DNA from: Streptococcus pluranimalium
GTDB taxonomy: Bacteria > Bacillota > Bacilli > Lactobacillales > Streptococcaceae
Reading direction: 5' to 3'
DNA: 64,000 nucleotides
NCBI RefSeq assembly: GCF_002953735.1
Contig: NZ_CP025536.1
Coordinates: forward strand, 688,001-752,000
Shown here: positions 48,544-60,302 of the stretch, in pieces
Layout of the letters: each line of letters starts with the position of its first letter
How positions within the stretch are numbered: position 1 is the stretch's first letter
Program-made: the position numbers and the translations under genes
Notes under the pieces: model-generated
The model's input: the letters and a program-made list of their open reading frames with translations, nothing else
Databases searched by the model: none
What the model was told of the DNA's origin: nothing

Positions 48544-49457
48544 AGGTCAAATCGTACGCTAATATTGCCATTATTAAATATTGGGGAAAAGCAGATGCTG
48601 AAAAAATGATTCCTTCAACCAGCAGTATTTCCTTGACTTTGGATAATATGTTTACAGAAACGCAGTTGAGCCCACTGCCTGATGCTAAGTCAGATGAATT
48701 CTATATTGGTGATGTGAAACAAGAGGCTGATGAACTTAACAAAATGAGCCAGGTTCTAAACCTTTTTCGGACAGATCCATCAGACTTTGTCAAAATCGAA
48801 ACTTGGAATAACATGCCGACAGCGGCAGGTTTATCATCAAGTTCTTCAGGTTTGTCAGCACTTGTCAAAGCAGCTAATGACTATTTTCAAGCTGGTAAAA
48901 ATCAAAGTGAGTTGGCACAAATAGCTAAGTTCGCTTCAGGATCATCTTCTCGTTCCTTCTTTGGGCCATTGTCAGCTTGGGATAAGGACACAGGAGAGAT
49001 TTACCGTGTTGAAACCGATCTTAAGCTAGGGATGATTATGTTGGTTCTTAATGATCAACGAAAACCAGTCTCAAGTCGTGAGGGGATGAAGCGTGCTTCA
49101 GAAACATCAGCTTATTTCCCTGAGTGGCTTAAACAGTCTGAGCAGGATTATAAGGACATGTTGGGCTATCTCAAAGACAATGTGTTTGAAAAAGTTGGTG
49201 AATTGACAGAGAGCAATGCTCTTCGCATGCATGAAACCAACCATCAAGCTCAACCATCCTTTTCTTATCTAACGGATAAGACCCAAGAAGCCATGGGTTT
49301 CGTCAAGAAGCTTCGTGAGTCAGGCGAAAAATGTTACTTTACCATGGATGCAGGTCCAAATGTCAAAGTCCTTTGCCTAGAAGAGGACATGGAGCGCTTG
49401 GCAGCTATTTTCAAAGAAAACTATCACGTCATTATCTCAAGAACAAAGGCTCTCTAA
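48525..49457 (+). CDS. mvaD: diphosphomevalonate decarboxylase
   Basis: 310 residues, GHMP fold. SYANIAIIKYWGKAD at the N-terminus is the family signature, and PTAAGLSSSSSGLSAL near 97 is the phosphate loop; TMDAGPNVKVL near 270 is the C-terminal motif. It converts diphosphomevalonate with ATP to isopentenyl diphosphate. Two bases separate it from mvaK2. Confidence 0.97.
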   Translation: MDRKPVKVKSYANIAIIKYWGKADAEKMIPSTSSISLTLDNMFTETQLSPLPDAKSDEFYIGDVKQEADELNKMSQVLNLFRTDPSDFVKIETWNNMPTAAGLSSSSSGLSALVKAANDYFQAGKNQSELAQIAKFASGSSSRSFFGPLSAWDKDTGEIYRVETDLKLGMIMLVLNDQRKPVSSREGMKRASETSAYFPEWLKQSEQDYKDMLGYLKDNVFEKVGELTESNALRMHETNHQAQPSFSYLTDKTQEAMGFVKKLRESGEKCYFTMDAGPNVKVLCLEEDMERLAAIFKENYHVIISRTKAL

Positions 49458-49458
49458 G

Positions 49459-50456
49459 ATGAAAAAAATCAGTGTTCAAACGGGAGGAAAACTCTACCTT
49501 GCGGGAGAATATGCCATATTAACTCCCGGGCAGACCGCTATCATCAAAAATATCCCCATTTACATGACAGCTCAAGTGAGAGAAGCGAATCAGCTACAAC
49601 TCAAGTCAGACATGTTTGATTATGCTGTTGATATGTCAGCTGATAAGGGCTATGCCTTGATCCAAGAGAGTGTCCAAACCTTTGCCCTTTTTCTCGGAAA
49701 AACAGTAGAAGCCTTAGCTCCTTTTGAACTATCGATATCAGGAAAGTTGGAAAAAAATGGTAAGAAATTTGGTATTGGATCAAGTGGTAGTGTGACAGTT
49801 CTTACCATTAAGGCTTTAGCTACATTTTTTGATACCCCGCTCACCAAAGACCAGATTTTCAAGCTAGCTGCCTATACCCTCCTTAAGCTTGGAGATAACG
49901 GCTCTATGGGGGACATTGCTTGTATCGCTTATAACGACTTAGTCGCCTATACCTCCTTTGATCGTGAGACTATTTCGGACTTGATTTTGGAGAAATCCTT
50001 AACAGAACTTTTAGCAATGGATTGGGGTTATGAGATTGTTACCATAGTGCCCCAACTAAAAGCAGAGTTTTTAGTGGGTTGGACAGCTCAGCCAACTCTC
50101 TCAAGTCAGATGATTAAAGATTTAAAAAGTCATCTATCAGTCAACTTCTCATCCCAGACACAAAAGCAAGTTTTAGCTTTAAAAAGTGCCTTACAAGCAG
50201 GTGATAGAGATACTTTGGTACGCTCACTAGAAACGGTTAGTGATTTGTTAGTATCACTCAGCCCAGCTATTTATACGGATAAATTAAAGACCCTTAAAGA
50301 AGCAGCTGAAGGACTAGAAGTGGTTGCTAAATCATCTGGTGCTGGCGGTGGTGATTGTGGCATAGCTATTTCCCTTAATCCAGCTCATACGACTCTCTTA
50401 AAACAAAGGTGGAAAGACGCTGGGATTGATCTCTTGTATCAAGAAAGTTGGTCAAC

Positions 50457-50469
<13 letters not shown>
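49459..50469 (+). CDS. mvaK2: phosphomevalonate kinase
   Basis: 336 residues, GHMP fold. VQTGGKLYLAGEYAIL at the N-terminus, GIGSSGSVTVLTI near 107, and KSSGAGGGDCGIAIS near 290. It phosphorylates 5-phosphomevalonate to the diphosphate. Its end overlaps the GNAT gene by 13 bp. Confidence 0.96.
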
Positions 50470-52016
<1,547 letters not shown>

Positions 52017-52029
<13 letters not shown>

Positions 52030-53297
52030 GCATTTCTTAAGCTGTTTAGCAAACTTTCGGCAGTTGTTAAATTCATGTGTTTTTCGTTCAAGAGTTTCTG
52101 AACTAGTGGGCCAACTTCAGCTTCCCTTGCTCCAGCAAGGAGCGCTAGAGATTTAGCCTGTAATTTCATATGCCCTGCCTGGATACCAGTTGATGTCAAG
52201 GCTTTTAGAGCTGCAAAATTTTGCGCTAAACCAAGTGAGACAATTAAACCAGCTAACTCTTTTGCATCAGGATTGCCAAGTAAGTCATGTGCAACTTGAA
52301 CGGTCGGATTTAGCCCGATAGAGCCACCACGTGTTGCTATTGGCATCGGTAGGGTCATCTGTCCATGAACGGTAGCAGTAGCTTCATCATAGCTCCACTG
52401 GCTGAGACCTCTGTATTGACCATTTCGACTGGCATAGGTGTGAGCTCCAGCTTCGATGGCCCGCCAGTCATTTCCAGTCGCCATTACCAAAGCATCAATA
52501 CCGTTGAAAATGCCTTTGTTGTGGGTGCTAGCTCGGTAGGAATCGACTTGAGCTAGTTGACTTGCCATGACGAGTTTCTTAGCAAGATGATGCGCCTCTT
52601 CTTTATTACGGCTAAGAATGGAAATGTTGATGGTACACTCAGCAGTGACCAAGCTCTCAGTCGCATAGTTGGATAAGATAGCCATCAAGGTCTGGCCTTT
52701 ACTCAACTTTTCTAGGGATGGCGTAAGAGCCTCCATCATGGTATTAACCATATTGGCACCCATAGCTTCTTTGGTATCGACTGAAACATAAACAATGAGA
52801 AAGTCTTCTTTCTGTTCAATCCATAAATCACGAGCTCCACCGCCACGTTTGACGATAGACGGATGGGCTTGATTAGCAAGCTCCAATAAAAAGGATTTTT
52901 GCGTCATGATATGAGTAGAAGCTTTTTCAAAATCTGTTACATCAAATAGAGCAACCTGTCCAATCATTTGGCGACTATGAACAGTCGTTTTAAAACCACC
53001 AGAGTGTTTGATCAGTTTTGCAGCAAAACTAGCAGCGGCTACCACAGATGGCTCTTCTGTCACCATGGGTAGCTGATAGGATTTTCCATTGACTAAGAAA
53101 TCCGGAGCGATGGCAAAGGGTAAAGCAAGTTCTGTCACGATATTTTCTGCCATTTGATTAGCAATTTCTAGAGGTAAGGAAACTTGATTTTCCAGGATGT
53201 CTTGACTTTCCGAGTCAAGTAGACCAAATGTTTTGATGAGTTCAATGCGTTCTTGTGGGCTCTTTTTAGCAAAGCCAGTCCATTTTAACTTAGTCAT
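52017..53297 (-). CDS. mvaA: hydroxymethylglutaryl-CoA reductase (class II)
   Basis: 426 residues from the ATG at 53297, which has better spacing to GTGAGAA; an ATG at 53303 is possible. Class II HMG-CoA reductase motifs: ENIVTELALPFAIAPDF near 50 (catalytic Glu), NMVNTMMEAL and GIDALVMATGNDWRAIEAG near 260, with a C-terminal His/Lys region. It reduces HMG-CoA to mevalonate. Its start overlaps the end of mvaS, so the two are co-translated. Confidence 0.95.
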
Positions 53298-54465
53298 GTT
53301 CATTTCTCACATAGATACGTTGATGATTTTGAATACTTTTTAAGGCGTAATCCCCTGTAGCATAAGTGTCAAAGCTTGCACTGCCATCTTCAGTCAAGTC
53401 AGCTTCTTCATAAAACAGTTTCTCGTAGTCTCCGATACTAAGAGCGCGACGTTTTTCCAAGTCAGCCATACGATCGCTACGGAGCATGCCTTTAAAACCG
53501 TCAACCAGCTGAAGGGAGAAAATTTCAGAAACGGCACCAGAACCATAAGAGAAGAGGCCTATTTTATCACCAGCTTTAAGCGTTTGGCTGTTTTCAAGAA
53601 GTGATAGTAGACCAAGATATAGGGAGCCGGTATAGATATTACCTACTTGGCGACTGTATTGAATAGAAAGGTCAAAGTTATCAGTCAGCTGGTTCTTGGC
53701 TTGGTTATCCATATCTTTAGGCATAATTTTGTTAAGCCCCTTTAAGGCTAACTTAGGGTATGGCAGATGGAAACAGAAAGCGGCGAAGTCAGATAGTTCG
53801 GCTTCATGACGTTTTTGATATTCAGCCCAAGTTGTTTTTAAACTATCCAAATACTGTTTGGTCGAGTAAATACCATCAACGAAGGGAGTCGTTGAATAGT
53901 TTGGTCGCCAGAAATCATAGATATCACGGGTTTGAGCAACGTTATCATCTAAAAAGGTTGCAATACGAGGATTTGACGTGACTAGCATGGCAACGGCTCC
54001 AGCCCCTTGAGTGGATTCACCTGCAGACTCAATGCCGTATTTAGCGATGTCACTGGCAATCACTAGAACCTTGCTTTCTGGATTTTTTTCGACGTGTAAT
54101 TTGGCGTAGTTTAAACCAGCAGTTCCTGCATAACAAGCTTCTTTCATCTCGATAGAACGAGCAAAGGGTTGAATGTCCAGTAGGTGGTGAACGTACACGC
54201 TAGCAGCTTTAGATTGATCTATTCCAGACTCAGTCGCTATGATCACCATGTCTATGTTTGCTTTATCATCTTCTGTTAAAATCTCTTGAGCTGCAGAAGC
54301 AGCCATAGTCACGATATCTTCAGTAATCGGTGTAATGCTCAAGGCATCAAGCATCAAGCCGGTAGTGTATTTTTCAATTTTTTGCCCGCGAGCTTGGGCT
54401 AATTCTTCTAAATTAAGAACATATTGACTGGTTGCAAAACCAATCTTATCAATTCCGATGGTCAT
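53290..54465 (-). CDS. mvaS: hydroxymethylglutaryl-CoA synthase
   Basis: 391 residues starting MTIGIDKIGF; a second ATG lies one codon upstream. Catalytic Cys in EMKEACYAGTAGL near 110, with the general-base Glu in ATESGID near 79 and His in FAAFCFHLPYPK near 232. It condenses acetyl-CoA and acetoacetyl-CoA. AAAGGAAGG is the ribosome site. mvaS-mvaA form a transcript convergent with the mvaK1 operon and divergent from thyA. Confidence 0.96.
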   Translation of the reverse strand: MTIGIDKIGFATSQYVLNLEELAQARGQKIEKYTTGLMLDALSITPITEDIVTMAASAAQEILTEDDKANIDMVIIATESGIDQSKAASVYVHHLLDIQPFARSIEMKEACYAGTAGLNYAKLHVEKNPESKVLVIASDIAKYGIESAGESTQGAGAVAMLVTSNPRIATFLDDNVAQTRDIYDFWRPNYSTTPFVDGIYSTKQYLDSLKTTWAEYQKRHEAELSDFAAFCFHLPYPKLALKGLNKIMPKDMDNQAKNQLTDNFDLSIQYSRQVGNIYTGSLYLGLLSLLENSQTLKAGDKIGLFSYGSGAVSEIFSLQLVDGFKGMLRSDRMADLEKRRALSIGDYEKLFYEEADLTEDGSASFDTYATGDYALKSIQNHQRIYVRNEHD

Positions 54466-54669
54466 CATAACCTTCCTTTATTATTGTTAATAAATTTTTT
54501 CAGTAATTAAATTGTAACATAAAATGAGAGATTGATTGTCATTTTGATATATTATTTGATAGATCAAAGCAAGTATCATCTTTAAAAACTATCTTTTCTA
54601 GTGGAAAAAAAGTGGAAATTTCGATAAAATAAATTAGTTATAGAAAAAATAAAAGAGGTGACTAAGCCC

Positions 54670-55509
54670 ATGACTAAAGCAGATGATATTTTTAAGGCTA
54701 ATATTAAGCGCATCTTAGACGAAGGTGTCATGTCTGAACAGGCACGTCCAAAGTATAAGGATGGTCGGACAGCAAATTCTAGGTATGTGACAGGATCATT
54801 TGCAGAGTATGATTTAGCCAAGGGAGAGTTTCCTATCACAACTTTACGACCAATTCCGATAAAATCTGCTATCAAGGAAGTTCTCTGGATTTACCAAGAC
54901 CAGTCCAATAGTTTGGATGTTTTAGAAGACAAATACAATGTTCATTATTGGAATGATTGGGAAGTGGATGGCAGTCGAACGATTGGTCAGCGTTATGGTG
55001 CTGTCGTCAAGAAACATGATATCATTGCTAAAATTTTGAAACAGTTGGAAGAAAATCCATGGAACCGTCGTAATGTTATTTCGCTTTGGGATTATGAAGC
55101 TTTTGAAGAAACTGGTGGCTTACTACCGTGCGCGTTTCAAACCATGTTTGACGTTCGTCAAGTAGATGGTGATATCTATTTGGATGCTACCTTGACCCAA
55201 CGTTCTAACGATATGTTAGTGGCTCACCATATCAATGCCATGCAGTATGTAGCCCTTCAAATGATGATTGCAAAACACTTTGGCTGGAAGATTGGTAAAT
55301 TCTTTTATTTCATTAACAATCTTCATATCTATGATAATCAGTTTGAACAGGCTAATGAGCTATTGAATCGTGAGGCAAGTGATTGTCAGCCACGGTTGGT
55401 TCTTAACGTTCCTGAGAAAACGAATTTCTTTGATATTAAAGCCGAGGATTTTTCTTTGGTGGATTACGATCCGGTCAAACCACAGTTGAGTTTTGATTTG
55501 GCTATCTAG
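54670..55509 (+). CDS. thyA: thymidylate synthase
   Basis: 279 residues. The ATG at 54670 follows GAGGTG; an in-frame GTG at 54658 overlaps that site. [12 protein letters not shown] holds the catalytic Cys, [19 protein letters not shown] binds dUMP, and [13 protein letters not shown] follows. It methylates dUMP using methylene-tetrahydrofolate, yielding dihydrofolate, which the next gene product (DHFR) recycles. Confidence 0.96.
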   Translation: MTKADDIFKANIKRILDEGVMSEQARPKYKDGRTANSRYVTGSFAEYDLAKGEFPITTLRPIPIKSAIKEVLWIYQDQSNSLDVLEDKYNVHYWNDWEVDGSRTIGQRYGAVVKKHDIIAKILKQLEENPWNRRNVISLWDYEAFEETGGLLPCAFQTMFDVRQVDGDIYLDATLTQRSNDMLVAHHINAMQYVALQMMIAKHFGWKIGKFFYFINNLHIYDNQFEQANELLNREASDCQPRLVLNVPEKTNFFDIKAEDFSLVDYDPVKPQLSFDLAI

Positions 55510-55578
55510 CGATTTTATCTCAGCATTTTTGCTTAAAAATTGCTAGAATAATGAGAGATATTAAAAAGTAGGAAGCAA

Positions 55579-56082
55579 ATGAGCAAAGAGATTATTGCCA
55601 TCTGGGCAGAGGATAAAAATCACTTAATTGGTTGCAAAGACAGCCTGCCATGGCGTCTACCAAAAGAATTAAATCACTTTAAAGAAACGACGATGGGGCA
55701 AGTCTTATTAATGGGGAGAGTCACTTTTGAAGGGATGAATAGACGAGTTCTCCCAGGTAGACAAACCATCGTCTTAACGAGAGATAGCGATTATGAGGCC
55801 GAGGGAGTTCTTGTTCTGCATACAAAAGAAGAAGTGCTCGATTGGTTCGCTAGTCAAGAAAAAACCTTATATATTGTTGGCGGTGCTCGTATTTATCAGA
55901 GCTTTTTAGATGTAGCCAACACCCTACTAAAAACAGAAGTTGATGGTGTTTTTGAAGGAGATACTTATTTCCCTGAATACCCAGAGTCAGATTTTGAACT
56001 TGTTTCCGAATCTTTCTTTGAAAAAGATGACAAAAATGCCTACGACTTTACGGTTAAAAAATTGATTAGAAAGGCGAAATAA
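55579..56082 (+). CDS. folA: dihydrofolate reductase
   Basis: 167 residues. AIWAEDKNHLIGCKDSLPWRLP with substrate-binding Glu/Asp in PKELNHFKETT, MGRVTFEGM, and YIVGGARIYQSFL near 97. It reduces dihydrofolate with NADPH and is the target of trimethoprim. Residue pattern looks sensitive type, but I cannot grade this. Partner of thyA 69 bp upstream. Confidence 0.96.
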   Translation: MSKEIIAIWAEDKNHLIGCKDSLPWRLPKELNHFKETTMGQVLLMGRVTFEGMNRRVLPGRQTIVLTRDSDYEAEGVLVLHTKEEVLDWFASQEKTLYIVGGARIYQSFLDVANTLLKTEVDGVFEGDTYFPEYPESDFELVSESFFEKDDKNAYDFTVKKLIRKAK

Positions 56083-56085
56083 GCC

Positions 56086-56256
56086 ATGCAACGTAGTTTA
56101 TTTGGTGTTTTTACTGCATGCCTAGCCATTATTTGTTTTTTGTGTGCTTTACCAGCATTCAAAAAAAATCGATACGGCTTAGGGATTATCCTTTTATTAA
56201 ATGCTTTCACAAATCTAGTCAATACGATTCACGCCTTTTACGGCACACTATTTTAG
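56086..56256 (+). CDS. small membrane protein between folA and clpX
   Basis: 56 residues from ATG at 56086, 3 bp after folA; AAAGGCG lies 12 bp upstream. Two hydrophobic segments (about 5-24 and 31-48) joined by FKKNRYG, ending FYGTLF. A gene of this kind sits here in other streptococci, as I recall. Function unknown; it is most likely co-transcribed with folA and clpX. Confidence 0.7.
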   Translation: MQRSLFGVFTACLAIICFLCALPAFKKNRYGLGIILLLNAFTNLVNTIHAFYGTLF

Positions 56257-56272
56257 GAGATAAGAAAAAATC

Positions 56273-57502
56273 ATGGTTGGAAATCGAACAAATGATACAA
56301 TGGTTCATTGCTCTTTCTGTGGCAAGAACCAAGATGAGGTTAAAAAAATTATTGCAGGTAATGGAGTGTTTATCTGTGATGAATGTGTAGCTTTATCACA
56401 AGAAATTATTAAAGAAGAGTTGGCTGAAGAAGTTTTAGCTGATTTGACAGATGTCCCAAAACCAAAAGAGTTATTGGATATTTTAAACCAATATGTAGTT
56501 GGTCAAGATCGCGCCAAACGTGCTTTAGCCGTTGCTGTTTATAATCATTACAAGCGCATTAGTTTTACAGAAAGTCGTGACGAAGAAGATGTTGTTCTTC
56601 AAAAATCAAATATTTTGATGATTGGACCGACAGGATCAGGAAAAACTTTCCTCGCTCAGACTTTGGCTAAAAGTCTCAATGTGCCATTTGCAATTGCGGA
56701 TGCGACATCATTGACTGAGGCAGGCTATGTGGGAGAAGACGTTGAGAATATCCTTTTAAAACTCATTCAAGCAGCAGATTATAATGTTGAGCGTGCCGAA
56801 CGTGGCATTATCTATGTCGATGAAATCGATAAAATTGCTAAAAAAGGGGAAAATGTATCTATCACGCGTGACGTTTCCGGTGAAGGGGTACAACAGGCGC
56901 TTCTTAAAATTATTGAAGGGACAGTTGCTAGTGTGCCACCACAAGGTGGGCGTAAACATCCTAGTCAAGAGATGATTCAAATTGACACTAAGAATATCTT
57001 ATTTATTGTTGGTGGTGCTTTTGATGGAATTGAGGAAATCGTTAAACAACGTCTTGGGGAAAAAATCATTGGCTTTGGTCAAAATAATAAGAAAGTTTCA
57101 GATGACTCTTCATACATGCAAGAAATCATTGCTGAAGATATTCAAAAATTTGGACTTATTCCGGAATTTATCGGTCGCTTGCCTGTGACAGCAGCACTTG
57201 AGCAGCTGACTGTTGATGATTTAATCATGATTTTGACAGAGCCTAAGAATGCTCTTGTTCGACAATATGAAACGCTTCTTTCTTATGACAATGTAGAGTT
57301 AGACTTTGATAGAGCCGCTTTAGAATCAATTGCGGCAAAGGCTATTGAACGTAAAACAGGTGCGCGTGGTTTACGTTCAATTATCGAAGAAACAATGATG
57401 GATATTATGTTTGAAGTACCAAGTCAAGAAAATGTTAAGCGTGTTCGTATCACCAAAGAAGCAGTAGATGGTACTGGCCAGCCAATTTTAGAAACGGCTT
57501 AG
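56273..57502 (+). CDS. clpX: ATP-dependent Clp protease ATP-binding subunit ClpX
   Basis: 409 residues. N-terminal zinc domain with paired Cys (CSFCGKNQ and FICDECV), AAA+ domain with Walker [17 protein letters not shown] near 120, Walker [14 protein letters not shown] near 180, pore-loop GYVGED and the sensor RTGARGLRS. It unfolds substrates and feeds them to ClpP. AGGAGATAAGAAAAAATC precedes the ATG. Confidence 0.98.
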   Translation: MVGNRTNDTMVHCSFCGKNQDEVKKIIAGNGVFICDECVALSQEIIKEELAEEVLADLTDVPKPKELLDILNQYVVGQDRAKRALAVAVYNHYKRISFTESRDEEDVVLQKSNILMIGPTGSGKTFLAQTLAKSLNVPFAIADATSLTEAGYVGEDVENILLKLIQAADYNVERAERGIIYVDEIDKIAKKGENVSITRDVSGEGVQQALLKIIEGTVASVPPQGGRKHPSQEMIQIDTKNILFIVGGAFDGIEEIVKQRLGEKIIGFGQNNKKVSDDSSYMQEIIAEDIQKFGLIPEFIGRLPVTAALEQLTVDDLIMILTEPKNALVRQYETLLSYDNVELDFDRAALESIAAKAIERKTGARGLRSIIEETMMDIMFEVPSQENVKRVRITKEAVDGTGQPILETA

Positions 57503-57512
57503 GAGGACTACC

Positions 57513-58112
57513 ATGGCTGAAGAACAGGTATTAAATACCCATAATGCCTCAATCCTTTTGAGTGCAGCCAATAAATCGCATTACCCACAGGATGATCTAC
57601 CAGAGGTGGCATTGGCTGGTCGTTCAAATGTGGGAAAATCTAGCTTTATCAATACTCTTTTAGGGCGTAAAAATTTAGCTCGTACATCAGGAAAACCAGG
57701 GAAAACCCAACTGCTCAATTTTTTTAATATTGATGATAAGTTACGTTTTGTTGATGTCCCAGGATATGGCTATGCTAAAGTCTCAAAAAAGGAGCGCGCT
57801 AAATGGGGCAAAATGATTGAAGAGTATTTGGTTACCCGTGATAACTTGAGAGTAGTTGTTAGTCTGGTTGACTTGCGTCATGAGCCTTCTCAGGATGATA
57901 TTCAGATGTATGAATTTCTCAAATACTATGAAATTCCCGTTATTGTCGTTGCTACCAAAGCAGATAAGATTCCTCGAGGGAAGTGGAATAAACACGAATC
58001 TGCTATCAAAAAGAAATTGAATTTTGATCAGAATGATGCCTTTATCGTCTTTTCATCTGTAACACGTGAAGGTTTGGATACTTCATGGGATACGATTTTA
58101 GATTACCTTTAG
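57513..58112 (+). CDS. engB: ribosome biogenesis GTP-binding protein EngB/YsxC
   Basis: 199 residues. G1 [11 protein letters not shown] near 33, G3 [10 protein letters not shown]4 TKADK, G5 FSSV. It helps assemble the large ribosomal subunit and is essential in relatives. The clpX-engB pairing is common in Firmicutes. AGGAGG precedes the ATG, 10 bp after clpX. Confidence 0.97.
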   Translation: MAEEQVLNTHNASILLSAANKSHYPQDDLPEVALAGRSNVGKSSFINTLLGRKNLARTSGKPGKTQLLNFFNIDDKLRFVDVPGYGYAKVSKKERAKWGKMIEEYLVTRDNLRVVVSLVDLRHEPSQDDIQMYEFLKYYEIPVIVVATKADKIPRGKWNKHESAIKKKLNFDQNDAFIVFSSVTREGLDTSWDTILDYL

Positions 58113-58119
58113 GAGAATT

Positions 58120-58767
58120 ATGTTGATTGTATTAGCTGGAACTATCGGAGCTGGGAAAAGCTCTCTTGCCAAGGCTCTAGGAGAACATCTGGGAACAGAT
58201 GTTTTTTATGAGTCAGTTGAAAATAACCCTGTTTTAGATTTGTACTACGAAAATCCAAAACAATATGCCTTTTTATTACAGATTTACTTTTTAAACAAAC
58301 GATTTGAGTCAATCAAGGCCGCTTATAAAGATGATAACAATGTGCTTGACCGTTCTATCTTCGAAGACGAGCTCTTTTTAACCTTGAACTACAAGCAAGG
58401 GAATGTGACCAAGACAGAGTTAGACATCTATAAAGAACTACTTAATAACATGATGGAAGAGTTGGATGGCATGCCTAAAAAACGGCCAGATCTATTAATT
58501 TACATTGATGTGACTTTTGATAAAATGCTAGAGCGCATCGAAAAACGTGGTCGTTCCTTTGAACAAATCGATGGGAATCCTGATTTACACAGCTATTATC
58601 AGCTAGTTCACGCAGAATACCCTCAATGGTATGACAATTATGATTTTTCGCCTAAGATGCGTATTTTAGGGGACGAGTTGGACTTCGTCAATTCTGAAAA
58701 GGATTTGCAGACTGTTCTTGCTATGATTGATGAACAGTTAGCAGTTTTAGATCTACAGAAAAAGTAG
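58120..58767 (+). CDS. deoxynucleoside kinase
   Basis: 215 residues. P-loop LAGTIGAGKSSLAKAL, substrate segment ESVENNPVLDLYYENP, DRSIFEDELF with the DRS motif near 78, and LID Arg residues in RIEKRGRSFEQ. Lac/Bac deoxyadenosine/deoxyguanosine kinase type, salvaging purine deoxynucleosides; exact preference undetermined. AGGAGAATT precedes the ATG, 7 bp after engB. Confidence 0.92.
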   Translation: MLIVLAGTIGAGKSSLAKALGEHLGTDVFYESVENNPVLDLYYENPKQYAFLLQIYFLNKRFESIKAAYKDDNNVLDRSIFEDELFLTLNYKQGNVTKTELDIYKELLNNMMEELDGMPKKRPDLLIYIDVTFDKMLERIEKRGRSFEQIDGNPDLHSYYQLVHAEYPQWYDNYDFSPKMRILGDELDFVNSEKDLQTVLAMIDEQLAVLDLQKK

Positions 58768-58770
58768 GAG

Positions 58771-58793
58771 AAGTAGGGGAAGCTACTTTTTTT
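58771..58793 (+). terminator. intrinsic terminator
   Basis: AAGTAG pairs with CTACTT around GGGAAG, then a T run. Confidence 0.75.
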
Positions 58794-58814
58794 GAAAAAA
58801 ATAATAGTTTAGAC

Positions 58815-58843
58815 TTGTCAAAGGTTAATAATCATGATATTAT
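58815..58843 (+). promoter_or_regulatory. promoter of rplJ-rplL
   Basis: -35 TTGTCA (58815-58820), 17-bp spacer, -10 TATTAT (58838-58843). Confidence 0.7.
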
Positions 58844-58863
58844 AAATAAGGTTTTGAAATGAA

Positions 58864-58984
58864 ACTGACCTAAGACAGCAGGGGAGTACAACTCATAAAC
58901 ATCCTGCCGAGGCACAAAACGTAACGAATATTTTGTAACGTATTGTACTTTCGTGTCTAGGTTTAGGTGCGATTTTTTTGTGCC
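58864..58984 (+). ncRNA. ribosomal protein L10 leader
   Basis: Upstream of rplJ, with CCTAAGACAGCAGG and ATCCTGCCGAGGC, the conserved core of the L10 leader. ACCTAA (58868) pairs with TTAGGT (58963) as the closing stem, and GGCACAAAA (58911) pairs with TTTTGTGCC (58976), with a T run at 58972. Binding of L10(L12) represses its own synthesis. Confidence 0.85.
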
Positions 58985-59019
58985 TATCCCAAAAAATAAA
59001 AACGGAGGTAAAACTACTA

Positions 59020-59523
59020 ATGAGTGAAGCAATTATTGCTAAAAAAGCTGAACAAGTCTCAGTTGTTGCTGAGAAAATGAAAGCTGCTGCATCTATCGTG
59101 GTTGTAGATTCACGTGGACTTACAGTTGATCAAGATACTGTACTTCGTCGTAATCTTCGTGAAAGTGGTGTTGAGTTTAAAGTTATCAAAAACTCAATCT
59201 TGTCACGTGCCGCTGAAGAAGCAGGACTTTCAGATCTTAAAGAACTTTTTGTTGGGCCATCAGCAGTAGCATTCTCAAACGAAGATGTTATCGCACCAGC
59301 TAAAGTTATCAGCGAATTCGCTAAAGACGCAGAAGCTCTTGAAATCAAAGGTGGTGTTGTTGATGGTAAATTCACAACTGTGGAAGAAGTCAACGCTCTT
59401 GCATCACTTCCAAACAAAGAGGGTATGCTTTCTATGCTCCTTTCTGTTCTTCAAGCGCCAGTTCGCAACGTTGCATACGCTGTCAAAGCTGTTGCAGAAA
59501 AAGACGAAGACGGTGCTGCATAA
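59020..59523 (+). CDS. rplJ: 50S ribosomal protein L10
   Basis: 167 residues. The start [13 protein letters not shown] at 59020 follows GGAGG; an in-frame start at 58978 lies in the leader. [18 protein letters not shown] near 35 is typical of L10, and the C-terminal tail [15 protein letters not shown] binds L12 dimers. It forms the base of the ribosomal stalk. Regulated by the L10 leader upstream. Confidence 0.98.
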   Translation: MSEAIIAKKAEQVSVVAEKMKAAASIVVVDSRGLTVDQDTVLRRNLRESGVEFKVIKNSILSRAAEEAGLSDLKELFVGPSAVAFSNEDVIAPAKVISEFAKDAEALEIKGGVVDGKFTTVEEVNALASLPNKEGMLSMLLSVLQAPVRNVAYAVKAVAEKDEDGAA

Positions 59524-59597
59524 GCATCTCTCCGCAACTCGTAGCCTAAGGTTACAAACATACTATATTACATAATCTATATTTGGAGGAAATTACA

Positions 59598-59966
59598 ATG
59601 GCATTGAACATTGAAAACATTATTGCTGAAATCAAAGAAGCTACTATTCTTGAACTTAACGATCTTGTAAAAGCGATCGAAGAAGAATTTGGTGTAACTG
59701 CTGCTGCTCCTGTAGCTGCTGCAGCTGCTGGTGGTGCTGACGCAGGTGCTGCTAAAGATTCATTCGACGTTGAATTGACTTCTGCTGGCGACAAAAAAGT
59801 TGGCGTTATCAAAGTTGTTCGTGAAATCACAGGCGAAGGTCTTAAAGAAGCTAAAGCTATCGTTGATGGCGCACCATCAGTTATCAAAGAAGGTGCTTCA
59901 GAAGCAGAAGCTAACGAAATCAAAGAAAAACTTGAAGCAGCAGGTGCTTCAGTTACTCTTAAATAA
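59598..59966 (+). CDS. rplL: 50S ribosomal protein L7/L12
   Basis: 122 residues. N-terminal dimer domain ([16 protein letters not shown]), Ala/Gly-rich hinge near 35-50, C-terminal domain with [20 protein letters not shown]. Stalk protein that recruits elongation factors. TTTGGAGGAAATT precedes the ATG. A strong terminator follows. Confidence 0.98.
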   Translation: MALNIENIIAEIKEATILELNDLVKAIEEEFGVTAAAPVAAAAAGGADAGAAKDSFDVELTSAGDKKVGVIKVVREITGEGLKEAKAIVDGAPSVIKEGASEAEANEIKEKLEAAGASVTLK

Positions 59967-60001
59967 TCATTCTGATAGTTTAATCGCTTAGAAAGATTAT
60001 C

Positions 60002-60033
60002 AAACCACTATTCTTAGGAATAGTGGTTTTTTT
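60002..60033 (+). terminator. intrinsic terminator after rplL
   Basis: AAACCACTATTC pairs with GAATAGTGGTTT around TTAG, then TTTT. Confidence 0.9.
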
Positions 60034-60089
60034 AATTGATAAATAGGATACAGGAGAATTGAAGTCACAAATTTGGTGAGTATAATACG

Positions 60090-60203
60090 ATGAAAAATAT
60101 TTGTAGAGATGCTGGCACTGATTTTAATGATATATTTTTAGGGAAAGGAGGTCATTATGACCCAGCCACTTATTTTTATGAAGAAAGAGCTGAGCAATAT
60201 TGA
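60090..60203 (+). pseudogene. relic of a TslA-like lipase gene
   Basis: Within the 336-bp gap between rplL and the next gene. 37 codons whose residues from 6 onward (RDAGTDFNDIFLGKGGHYDP and on to AEQY) match the intact lipase at 60972, residues 94-125, with nearly the same bases (60105-60203 against 61251 onward). A TGA follows at the place where the intact gene has TATGGA. Remains of another copy; no lipase activity possible. Confidence 0.8.
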
Positions 60204-60233
60204 AAAGATAATAAGATTTTCATAGATATTTGT

Positions 60234-60262
60234 TTGAAGTCTAATGTTATGTTTGTTACAAT
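60234..60262 (+). promoter_or_regulatory. promoter of the second lipase module
   Basis: -35 TTGAAG (60234-60239), 17-bp spacer, extended -10 TGTTACAAT (60255-60262, box TACAAT 60257). 40 bp before the lipoprotein start. Confidence 0.6.
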
Positions 60263-60302
60263 GAAAGTATTCTGAGAATATTTTTTGTTATAAGGAGAAG
60301 TT

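Noticed and set aside
59552..59923. Minus-strand open frame opposite rplL
   Set aside because: Ala/Ser-rich mirror of the biased rplL codons, without a ribosome site.
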